In this document: piece by piece, positions 6,528 through 13,253 of the stretch
Layout: the number at the start of each line of letters is the position of its first letter
How positions within the stretch are numbered: position 1 is the first letter of the stretch
Origin: Pseudorhodobacter sp.
GTDB lineage: Bacteria > Pseudomonadota > Alphaproteobacteria > Rhodobacterales > Rhodobacteraceae
Assembly (NCBI GenBank): GCA_024641255.1
Contig: JAHEDL010000371.1
Location: forward strand, 1 to 13,253
Direction of reading: 5' to 3'
Length of the DNA stretch: 13,253 bases
Notes under the pieces: model-generated
Database searches by the model: none
Seen by the model: the letters and a program-made list of their open reading frames with translations, nothing else
Told to the model about the DNA's origin: nothing
Translations under genes and position numbers: made by a program

Positions 6528-9500
6528 CTAGTTCCGTTTTCCCGTAATGCTTTGCGACCAGGCGCGCTGCAATTCCTGTGTAATCTGTGTGGCCGATGTC
6601 GAAAATCGCCCGATCCGCTGGCCCTGTGCGGCCGAAAGGATGTCACCCTGCACCGACAAGAGTGTGGCCCCGCCCACCACTATTGACCCTTCGGTTCCTG
6701 CGGTAAAGTCCACCGTTTCATCCTTGCGGATCGGACGGTCCAGCGTGACCTCTAGCTGGCGCAACAGGCCCAGACGGGTCTTGTCCGCTGCGGCAGGTTC
6801 TTCGGTGGAAATCGCCCGCATCACCTGACGCACAGCTTCTAGCAGCACGATACCATCCACGGCTGGGCCAACGAAGTCGTTATAGAACCCTGCCTTGGGT
6901 GCCACGTTCAGGCTGGCGCGCAGGCGGGGGCCGTCTTTGGCCAGGCCCGCCAGCAGCACGTTATCGGCATGGGTCTTGTTGACCCTGCCCTTGCGGATGC
7001 GGCGGGCGTTTGTGGTTTGTGCGCCCGTCCCTTCGGGCAAGAGATCCATCGCGCCAAACTGAAGTTGCCCCTGCGCCACGACAACACCCGCCTGCCGCAC
7101 CTCGGCCCGATACCCGTTGGCGCGGGCGGGATCGGGGCGCACTGATATTTCGGCGGGTTGTTTGGCACAGATCGCCGGATAGTCAAAACGCAACTGCCGC
7201 AGGAACACCGACGCGCGCGGATCGCCATGGGTCTGGCAAAGCTCTGTCGCACGGGTCAGTTGGCAAATCGCCTCGGCCAGATGCAGGCCCGAGACGTGAT
7301 CCAGCGGATGGTCAAAGAACAGCGGGTGGCTTTCGTCGATCACCAACCGCGCCGTGGCGCGGGGCGATTTGCCCAGATGCAGCACGGGACGCGCGATGAC
7401 CAGATTGACGGGGTCTTTCTTTTGCCCCTGCAAATACAGGTCCAAATGCAGCAGTTCCGGCTTTTCCGGCGCATCGCTTCGGCTTTCCCCCGCCGCCCTG
7501 TCGGCCAATGCGCGCAGGTTGGGCGATTGCAGCAATTGATCCGCCTTTTCACTCAACTTCAATTGCGGCAGCGCGGCGGTCAGGCGGCTAACCACCGTCA
7601 TCAGCGCGATACTGTCAAAGCCCTGTTCCGCCAAGGGCGCATCCAGTTCCAGATCGGCGGGCGAAACTCCGCGATAATCGGCGGCGATCCGGCGCAGGAT
7701 ATCTTCGACCCCCGCATCAGCCGTTGTGACGGTGGCGACAGCGGTAACAGGGGCCGCCACGGGTTGCGGCACGGCATTGGCCATTGGCAACACCCAATAG
7801 GGTTTGCAGTCAAAGGGATAGGTGGGCAGCGCCAGTTTGCGCTGCGGCATAAGGCGGAAGGCGGGCCAGTCTATCGCCAGACCTTCAGCCCATGCCGCGC
7901 ACGCGCGGGGCAGGTCGCGGTCTTTGGCCCATCCGGCCTGCAACACCGACAAATCGGACGCGCGCAAGAAGGATGGCTTGCCCTGTATATGCCCCGTCCA
8001 CAGACCAAGCCCGGCTGGCGCAGGTTGTCTTGCCAGCCATGCCCGCAGCGTTTCGGTCAGTTGCGCCACATCTTCGGCCACCACCGCCAGACGATGGGCC
8101 ATCGCATCGCGCCCGTCCTGCAATGTGACAGCGATCCGCGCCAACAGACCGGATGCCGTGTCAGCTTGTGCGTCGATCCAATTGCACAAACGTTCAGCCT
8201 GCGCCCGCAATGCCGTTTCCGTGGCTGCTGACAGGATCACCGCCTGCGGGGCCAGATCCACGGCCGGATCGGCTAGATCGGGCGGGCCGTCCAGAATGAC
8301 ATGCGCATTCACCCCGCCAAAGCCAAATGAACTGATCCCCGCCCGCAGCGGCAGCGCCCGCCCAGCCGTATCGCGCGGTTCCCATGCCGTCGTGGTCTGG
8401 GCCAGACGGAAGGGGCTGCCTTCCAGCCGCAGCAGCGGATTTACTGTGCTACAATGCAGGTTGCCGATGATCTGGCGGTGCCGCATCTGCAACAGAACCT
8501 TGATCAACCCCGTCACTCCCGCTGCCATTTCCATATGGCCGACATGGGTTTTGACTGCGCCGATGGTGCAGAACGTTTGTGGAAGAGTTGCCCCGTTTCG
8601 GGCGGCGTCAAAGGCGGTCTTCAGCCCCTCAACCTCGATCGGGTCGCCAAGGGCGGTGCCGGTGCCGTGCGCCTCGATATAGGAAATCGTGGCGGGGTCT
8701 ATTTGGGCGCGATGAATCACCTCGCGGATAAGTTCCGCCTGCGATTGCGGGTTGGGCGCGGTCAGGGAAACAGCGCGTCCTGCATGGCGCACACCCGTGG
8801 CGCGGATCACGCCAAGGATGTCATCGCCATCCCGCCGCGCATCCGCCAGACGGCGCACAACCACCACGCCGATGCCTTCGCTGCGTACATAACCATTGGC
8901 GTCCTTATCAAAGGTCTTGCAGCGCCCGTCCGGTGACAGCATCCCTGCGGCGGAAAAGGCGACATGCAAATCCTCGTTCGGCATGGCATTGACGCCACCC
9001 GCGACGATCATGTCACAGACTCCGCTGCGCAGATCTTCGACCCCGCGATGCAAGGCGACCAGACTGCTGGAACAGGCGGTTTCGCAAGGTTCACTTGGTC
9101 CATGCAGGTCCAACATGTGGCTGATGCGGTTCAAGCCCATCGACACCACATTGCCCATCACCCAACGCGGATCGGTGCTGCGTCCGGCGCGCCCCACCAT
9201 CATTGCGTAAGATGCCGAAGCCAGACCCATGTAAAGGCCCGTCTTGGACCCGCCCAGACTGCGCGGTGCATAGCCGGCGGATTCCAGCGCTGCCCAGACA
9301 TGCATCATCATCAACCGCTGTTGTGGGTCCATGATTTCCGCCTCGGCCGGGGAAAGGCCAAAAAAGGCAGGGTCAAAATCGGCCAGACCGTCGATAAAGC
9401 CGCCCCAATGGATATTGGTCTTGCCGGGTTCCTGACGCGGAACACCGTCAATCCGCTGCCAATCCCAACGCCATGATGGCGGGCGCGAGATCACATCGCG

Positions 9501-12500
9501 GCCTTCGATCATGTTGCGCCACAGCGTTTCAGGATCGGCGGCACCGGGGAATGCGCCGCTCATGCCGATGATGGCGAAACCATCAGCGGTTATAGTCTGT
9601 GCTGCGTGCCCCAAGGTTACGGGGGCCGGCGGGTTTATCACCGCCTGTAATGCGGGCTGTGACATTTGCGGGGGGAAATGCCTGCCGGCAAAGCGGTTGA
9701 TCAACGCCCCGACAGTTGCGCATTCATACAGGGCTGCGGGCGAAATTTCGGCTTCCAGCAACACCGATAACTGGCTGGCAAGTTCGGCAAAGGTGATGGA
9801 GTCCAGCCCGATTTCCGAAAGTCCGGTGTCTGTGCCAACCTCTGACACATCCAGATGCACGATCCGCGCGACAGTGGCCCGCACCGCATCCGCTAGCCCG
9901 GGGTCGGCAGCCTTGATCAGAGGCACCGTTGCGGTGGGCACCTGTACTGTTTCGCGCTGCGGCAGGGATGCGGCAATGGGGGCCGCCTCTGCCATCGGGG
10001 CCAGCCGCGCGGCAAGCGCCGCGATGGTCGGGCTTTCAAAGAACAGCGTTGGCGCAATGTCGCGCTGCAATTCCGCGGACAGCCGTGCCGACAATTCGTG
10101 AAAGGTTATGGAATCCAGCCCGAATTCCACCAGATCGGCGGATACATCCAGATCACTGACCGCGATGTGGGTCAGGTCGGACACCACCTCTTGCAAGCGG
10201 CGTTGCAAGGCCAGTGCAGCTTGTGGTTTCGGCGCGGGCGGTGAGACCGTGCTGCGCGGGGGCGTCACGCCAACCCGCGCGGTGACAAAGCCGCGTAGAT
10301 CGACGAGCACCGTCCCATCAGGCGCGCACAGCGCGATATTCGTCACCTGTCTGCCAGCGTCTTCGCGCTGTTCGGCCAGAACCGTCACCTCTGACGTCAA
10401 GGTGGCGTGGATGTCGATGACCTCTATCCTGACCGGCACTTGCAGCGGGATCGGCCCGGCATCCTGTCTCAGCACAAAGCCCAGCGTCGATTGCAGCGCG
10501 GCATCCATCAGGTTTGGCGGCAGGGGCAGGCCAACCGCACCATCGGGCACGCGCAGGCGGGTCAACACAAAGCCGTCCCCCGCGCCCGCGCTTTTGATCA
10601 GGCGCAAAGTCGAGCCGTAATCCAGCCCCATGCGGGTGAAAGCGTCATAAAATCTTTGCCCGCTGATCTGCTCTGTCACCCGTGCCTGCCACGCCGCCAG
10701 ATCAAGCCGGCGCGCGGGTTGTGACGGCCGCGCCACGATCCGCCCGCGCGCATGTATGCAGGCGGTGCTTTCGATCTGGAACGCTGCATCGGCATCCCTT
10801 TGCACATGCAGGTGCAGCGGTGGCGACATCAGAGCGGCATGGGCCATGCGTTCAAAGGACAGATCGCGGATCGACAGCGTGGTGGTTCCCAGGTGGAACT
10901 GCCCCGCATCATAGGCCATCGCGGCATAGGCCATGCCGGGCAGGATCGGCTGGCCCTGCACCAGATGATCGCGCACGAAGCTCGCACTACCATCAAACAG
11001 AGCGTCATAGCGCAGGCTATCCTGCTCGTTCTGCGCCATCAGGCGCGGCGCGGGAACGGCGGGTGCGGGGGGTGGGGCAATGGCGGCGCTTTCAGGGGCA
11101 AACCAGCAGCGCCGCAGATCCATCGCCGTGGGGGGCAGGCGCAGGCGCGACAAGCCCGCAGGGCGCCTCGGCCACGTAACGGTCTGACCGTTGATCCAGG
11201 CAGTCGCAATTTGTTGCGGATCGGTGGTCGCGGCGGCATTTGGCCCATCTTGGCGCGCCACAGCCTGCATCCAACGCCCGTCAGGGCGATCTTGGACAAA
11301 AGCGGAAAGCGTTTCGGCAACCTCCTGAACCGACCGCGCCACGAAGGCCAGCCGATAACGCAGGGCGTTTCGCCCCGTCTGTAGCGTGGTAGCAAGACTG
11401 TCCAACCCGGTATCGGGTCCGGCCTCTACAAAAGTCAGCAGCGCCTGCGCGGTGGCGCGCAACGCCTGCGCAGATTGCGCCGACAAAACGATCACCTCTG
11501 GCCCCGTCGCAGGGCGGGCGGGACCGGCGGCAACAGGCGCTTGTTCGATCACCGCATGGGCATTCACCCCGCCAAAGCCAAAGGAACTGATGCCAGCACG
11601 GCGGGGCAGGGGGTTGCCCGCATTGTCGCGCAGCGGTTGCCACAGTTCTACATGGTCTAGCAGGCGGAACGGCGTTCCGGCCAGACGGATCGCCGGATTG
11701 ACAGCCCTGCGCGGTGCGTCAGGGATCAACACGCCATCGCGCATTTCCATCACCAGCTTGATCAGCCCCGCCATTCCGGCGGCAACCTCGCAATGGCCGA
11801 TCCAGCTTTTGACACTGGATAGCGCAATCTGGCCTTGTGCTGGTTCGACCCCGCCATGGTTTTCAACTGCAGTCTGGAAGCCGCGTTTTAGTCCCTCGAC
11901 CTCGATAGGGTCGCCGACGGTGGTTCCTGTTCCATGTGCCTCGACCGCGGTCAGGCTGGCCGGATCAAGCGTAGAGTTGGCTAGCACATCGGCAATCAGC
12001 CGCGCCTGCGCGGTGGCATTGGGGGCAAACAGCGAAATGCCGCGCCCGCCGTGGTTGACGCCTGTGCCACGGATCACCCCAAGGATCGGCAACCCGTCCC
12101 GCTGTGCATCGGACAGACGGCGCAACATCATAACCGCCACGCCTTCGCTGCGGACATAGCCGTTGGCATCGTCGGCAAAACTGCGGCATTCGCCATCGGG
12201 GCTAAGCATACCCGACCGTGCAAAACTGACATGGCCGTGCGGCACGAGGATTGTGTTGACCGCACCCACGATGGCCCCGTCACAGCCTCCGCGGATTGCT
12301 TCGACCGCGCGATGCAGGGCGACCAGCGCGCTGGAACAGGCGGTTTCGACAGGCTCGCTTGGTCCGCCAAGGTTCAACAGATGGCTGATGCGGTTCGGAC
12401 CCAGTGATCCGACCACGCCACTTGGGCTAAGCTGTTGCAGGATCAGCCCCGCTTCGCGCGCCATGGCGGCATATTCGCTGGCCGATGTGGCCATGAACAC

Positions 12501-13253
12501 GGCCGTGTTGCTGCCCGACAGCGTCGCAGGGGCTATGCCCGCATCTTCGATTGCCCGCCACGCATGGGTCAGCAAAAGCCGCTGATGCGGGTCCATATAT
12601 TCGGCCTCGCGCGGCGAGATGCCAAAGAAAAGCGGGTCAAATCCGGCGATATCGTCAAGGAACCCGCCCCAGCGGATATCGGTCTTGCCCGCTTCGGATT
12701 TCGGATCGCCCATCAAGGCGCGCCAATCCCAACGGTCAGACGGGATTTCCGTGATCGCGCGGCGACCGGTCTTCAGGTTTTGCCAAAAGGTTTCAACATC
12801 CGCTGCACCGGGAAAGGCCGCGCTGACCCCGACGATGGCCACGGCATCGTCAGACGGGGAAAGGCTGCGCACCGCCGCAGGGGTCAATTCGGCCTGCGGC
12901 GCGGACGGGGTCGCTATCACCTCGGCCACCAAATGGGCGCTTACCTGACGCAGGGTGCCAAAGCTGTAGAACAGCGCCGGACTGACGGGTAGGCCAAGAC
13001 GGGTTGAACATTGGTCTGCCAGATCGGCCAAGGCAATGGAATCAAAGCCGTATTCGGCCAGTTGCGCATCGGGCTGCACCTCGGCCACGGGAAGACGCAG
13101 GATGTCTGCCACCAGCGCCGACAGATCGGCCAGCAGTGCGGTTGCATCTGCTTTGAGCAGGGCGGGGGCCATCGCGGGTGTCTTGCCCGCCTGTTTCGCG
13201 CTGCCGTTATCCAGTGTTTCGGTGATGCGGTCGGGATCGCCCCAGCCCACAAC
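6528..13253 (-). CDS. Trans-AT modular polyketide synthase, C-terminal part with AfsA-like release domain (5' end outside window)
   Basis: The visible 2241 residues end at a TAG (6528-6530); the frame is still open at the right edge, so the true start lies outside and the GTG at 13248-13250 is probably not a start. Residue numbers here count from that GTG codon. Domains in order: ACP (36-110, Ser71), KS (134-570, Cys305, His439, His486), KS-flanking linker (583-722), dehydratase (745-993, His762, Asp916), ACP (1010-1085, Ser1047), ACP (1117-1190, Ser1151), KS (1224-1655, Cys1393, His1528, His1572), linker (1668-1822), ACP (1847-1920, Ser1880), and an AfsA-like double hotdog (1930-2220). No acyltransferase is present, and the KS domains carry the post-KS linker normal in trans-AT systems, so malonyl units must come from a separate acyltransferase not in this window. 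No ketoreductase or thioesterase is visible. The gene heads the run of minus-strand genes seen here. The final product is not predictable from this fragment. Confidence 0.93.
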   Translation of the reverse strand, partial: VVGWGDPDRITETLDNGSAKQAGKTPAMAPALLKADATALLADLSALVADILRLPVAEVQPDAQLAEYGFDSIALADLADQCSTRLGLPVSPALFYSFGTLRQVSAHLVAEVIATPSAPQAELTPAAVRSLSPSDDAVAIVGVSAAFPGAADVETFWQNLKTGRRAITEIPSDRWDWRALMGDPKSEAGKTDIRWGGFLDDIAGFDPLFFGISPREAEYMDPHQRLLLTHAWRAIEDAGIAPATLSGSNTAVFMATSASEYAAMAREAGLILQQLSPSGVVGSLGPNRISHLLNLGGPSEPVETACSSALVALHRAVEAIRGGCDGAIVGAVNTILVPHGHVSFARSGMLSPDGECRSFADDANGYVRSEGVAVMMLRRLSDAQRDGLPILGVIRGTGVNHGGRGISLFAPNATAQARLIADVLANSTLDPASLTAVEAHGTGTTVGDPIEVEGLKRGFQTAVENHGGVEPAQGQIALSSVKSWIGHCEVAAGMAGLIKLVMEMRDGVLIPDAPRRAVNPAIRLAGTPFRLLDHVELWQPLRDNAGNPLPRRAGISSFGFGGVNAHAVIEQAPVAAGPARPATGPEVIVLSAQSAQALRATAQALLTFVEAGPDTGLDSLATTLQTGRNALRYRLAFVARSVQEVAETLSAFVQDRPDGRWMQAVARQDGPNAAATTDPQQIATAWINGQTVTWPRRPAGLSRLRLPPTAMDLRRCWFAPESAAIAPPPAPAVPAPRLMAQNEQDSLRYDALFDGSASFVRDHLVQGQPILPGMAYAAMAYDAGQFHLGTTTLSIRDLSFERMAHAALMSPPLHLHVQRDADAAFQIESTACIHARGRIVARPSQPARRLDLAAWQARVTEQISGQRFYDAFTRMGLDYGSTLRLIKSAGAGDGFVLTRLRVPDGAVGLPLPPNLMDAALQSTLGFVLRQDAGPIPLQVPVRIEVIDIHATLTSEVTVLAEQREDAGRQVTNIALCAPDGTVLVDLRGFVTARVGVTPPRSTVSPPAPKPQAALALQRRLQEVVSDLTHIAVSDLDVSADLVEFGLDSITFHELSARLSAELQRDIAPTLFFESPTIAALAARLAPMAEAAPIAASLPQRETVQVPTATVPLIKAADPGLADAVRATVARIVHLDVSEVGTDTGLSEIGLDSITFAELASQLSVLLEAEISPAALYECATVGALINRFAGRHFPPQMSQPALQAVINPPAPVTLGHAAQTITADGFAIIGMSGAFPGAADPETLWRNMIEGRDVISRPPSWRWDWQRIDGVPRQEPGKTNIHWGGFIDGLADFDPAFFGLSPAEAEIMDPQQRLMMMHVWAALESAGYAPRSLGGSKTGLYMGLASASYAMMVGRAGRSTDPRWVMGNVVSMGLNRISHMLDLHGPSEPCETACSSSLVALHRGVEDLRSGVCDMIVAGGVNAMPNEDLHVAFSAAGMLSPDGRCKTFDKDANGYVRSEGIGVVVVRRLADARRDGDDILGVIRATGVRHAGRAVSLTAPNPQSQAELIREVIHRAQIDPATISYIEAHGTGTALGDPIEVEGLKTAFDAARNGATLPQTFCTIGAVKTHVGHMEMAAGVTGLIKVLLQMRHRQIIGNLHCSTVNPLLRLEGSPFRLAQTTTAWEPRDTAGRALPLRAGISSFGFGGVNAHVILDGPPDLADPAVDLAPQAVILSAATETALRAQAERLCNWIDAQADTASGLLARIAVTLQDGRDAMAHRLAVVAEDVAQLTETLRAWLARQPAPAGLGLWTGHIQGKPSFLRASDLSVLQAGWAKDRDLPRACAAWAEGLAIDWPAFRLMPQRKLALPTYPFDCKPYWVLPMANAVPQPVAAPVTAVATVTTADAGVEDILRRIAADYRGVSPADLELDAPLAEQGFDSIALMTVVSRLTAALPQLKLSEKADQLLQSPNLRALADRAAGESRSDAPEKPELLHLDLYLQGQKKDPVNLVIARPVLHLGKSPRATARLVIDESHPLFFDHPLDHVSGLHLAEAICQLTRATELCQTHGDPRASVFLRQLRFDYPAICAKQPAEISVRPDPARANGYRAEVRQAGVVVAQGQLQFGAMDLLPEGTGAQTTNARRIRKGRVNKTHADNVLLAGLAKDGPRLRASLNVAPKAGFYNDFVGPAVDGIVLLEAVRQVMRAISTEEPAAADKTRLGLLRQLEVTLDRPIRKDETVDFTAGTEGSIVVGGATLLSVQGDILSAAQGQRIGRFSTSATQITQELQRAWSQSITGKRN
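6591..7463 (-). other. PKS domain: AfsA-like tandem hotdog release domain
   Basis: The last 310 residues are not a thioesterase. Repeat 1 contains SHPLFFDHPLDHVSGLHLAE (residues 1974-1993) and repeat 2 contains VNKTHADNVLLAGL (2090-2103) and DFVGPAVDGIVLLEAVRQ (2125-2142). These match the A-factor synthase pattern of two repeats with V-H/N-K-T-x-x-x-N-V-L-L, FFDHPxDHVxG and LxEAxRQ. AfsA proteins transfer a beta-ketoacyl group to dihydroxyacetone phosphate, leading to a butenolide. Fused AfsA-type domains have been reported as off-loading domains in the Burkholderia gladiofungin/gladiostatin trans-AT PKS. The fit to that role is inferred here from motifs and position; a hotdog dehydratase or thioesterase-like role is less likely. 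Confidence 0.78.
7491..7712 (-). other. PKS domain: terminal acyl carrier protein 4
   Basis: LAEQGFDSIALMTVV carries Ser1880. This last carrier of the line sits between ketosynthase 2 and the AfsA-like domain, so the chain on it should be an unreduced beta-ketoacyl thioester. Confidence 0.88.
8286..9581 (-). other. PKS domain: ketosynthase 2
   Basis: It begins at DGFAIIGMSGAFPGAADPE, with Cys1393 in ETACSSSLVAL, His1528 in EAHGTGTALGDP and His1572 in THVGHMEMAAG, all intact. It ends at SSFGFGGVNAHVIL. The linker to LALPTYPFDCKPYW follows (about 7785-8249). No reducing or dehydrating domain follows before the next ACP. Confidence 0.93.
9681..10223 (-). other. PKS domains: tandem acyl carrier proteins 2 and 3
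   Basis: Two carrier domains lie back to back: VEFGLDSITFHEL (Ser1047, about 9996-10223) and SEIGLDSITFAEL (Ser1151, about 9681-9902). They share GLDSITF and probably arose by duplication. Neither has the Trp a few residues after the serine that marks carrier domains used for beta-branching, so doubling probably serves throughput. Confidence 0.9.
10272..11018 (-). other. PKS domain: dehydratase
   Basis: The double-hotdog dehydratase has HLVQGQPILP (His762, the HxxxGxxxxP motif) and NLMDAALQS (Asp916, Gln920, the DxxxQ motif), so the catalytic pair is present. The usual YGP triplet is YGS here (DYGSTLRLI). No ketoreductase lies in the same module, so its hydroxyacyl substrate must come from elsewhere. 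Confidence 0.85.
11541..12851 (-). other. PKS domain: ketosynthase 1
   Basis: It begins at DAVAIVGVSAAFPGAADVE. The active-site Cys305 lies in ETACSSALVAL, His439 in EAHGTGTTVGDP and His486 in KSWIGHCEVAAG, so it should be able to condense and is not a KS0. It ends at SSFGFGGVNAHAVIE and is followed by a 140-residue linker of the trans-AT kind (11085-11504). Confidence 0.93.
12921..13145 (-). other. PKS domain: acyl carrier protein 1
   Basis: LAEYGFDSIALADL holds the phosphopantetheine serine (Ser71 of the visible protein), followed by SPALFYSFGTL, typical of trans-AT carrier domains. It closes the module whose other domains lie off the right edge and hands its chain to the first ketosynthase. 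Confidence 0.9.

Noticed and set aside
11541..12851. Ketosynthase 1 as a non-condensing KS0
   Set aside because: The HGTGT histidine, active-site cysteine and second histidine are all present.
8286..12851. Similar DNA in the two ketosynthases as a recombinational repeat
   Set aside because: The shared stretches coincide with conserved KS motifs, such as the one encoding SSFGFGGVNAH, and diverge outside them, as expected from ordinary domain homology.
13248..13250. GTG as the true PKS start
   Set aside because: The frame stays open to the edge, no upstream sequence is available to judge a binding site, and the first residues look like an interdomain linker.

Overview
The window looks like a secondary-metabolite locus from a GC-rich proteobacterium. 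The codon use and protein style suggest an alphaproteobacterium, possibly Rhodobacterales, but this is an inference without any database search. All genes except one read on the minus strand and are packed with gaps of 2 to 92 bases, so they probably form one operon or a few nested ones, transcribed from the right edge leftwards.

Right half (6528-13253, minus): the 3' part of a large modular polyketide synthase of the trans-AT type. The gene runs off the right edge. The visible order is ACP - KS - DH - ACP - ACP - KS - ACP - AfsA-like tandem hotdog domain. There is no acyltransferase, ketoreductase or thioesterase domain in this part. Both KS domains have the Cys-His-His set and all four ACPs have the phosphopantetheine serine. 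The last module is a bare KS-ACP, which should leave a beta-ketoacyl chain. That is the kind of substrate that A-factor synthase (AfsA) proteins join to dihydroxyacetone phosphate. The fused AfsA-like domain is therefore a likely chain-release device giving a butenolide or butyrolactone end, and it is the most notable feature here.

Middle (4162-6522, minus): a HAD-superfamily hydrolase starts 5 bases after the PKS stop and is a candidate phosphatase for a phosphorylated release product. Next is an ABC exporter of the cyclic-peptide (PvdE/SyrD-like) type. It is broken by the loss of one base exactly in the Walker A lysine codon, which is either a real lesion or a sequencing error.

Left-middle (1073-4069, minus): four membrane-linked genes, namely a DUF697-like protein, a band 7/SPFH (stomatin/prohibitin-like) protein, a membrane-anchored type 1 periplasmic-binding-like protein without a permease, and a small two-helix membrane protein. 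Their link to the polyketide is unknown; export, self-protection or an unrelated envelope function are all possible.

Left edge: a 4'-phosphopantetheinyl transferase (400-1092, plus) faces the operon and overlaps its last gene tail to tail by 20 bases. It could activate the ACPs of the PKS. Bases 1-399 hold no gene that I can support.
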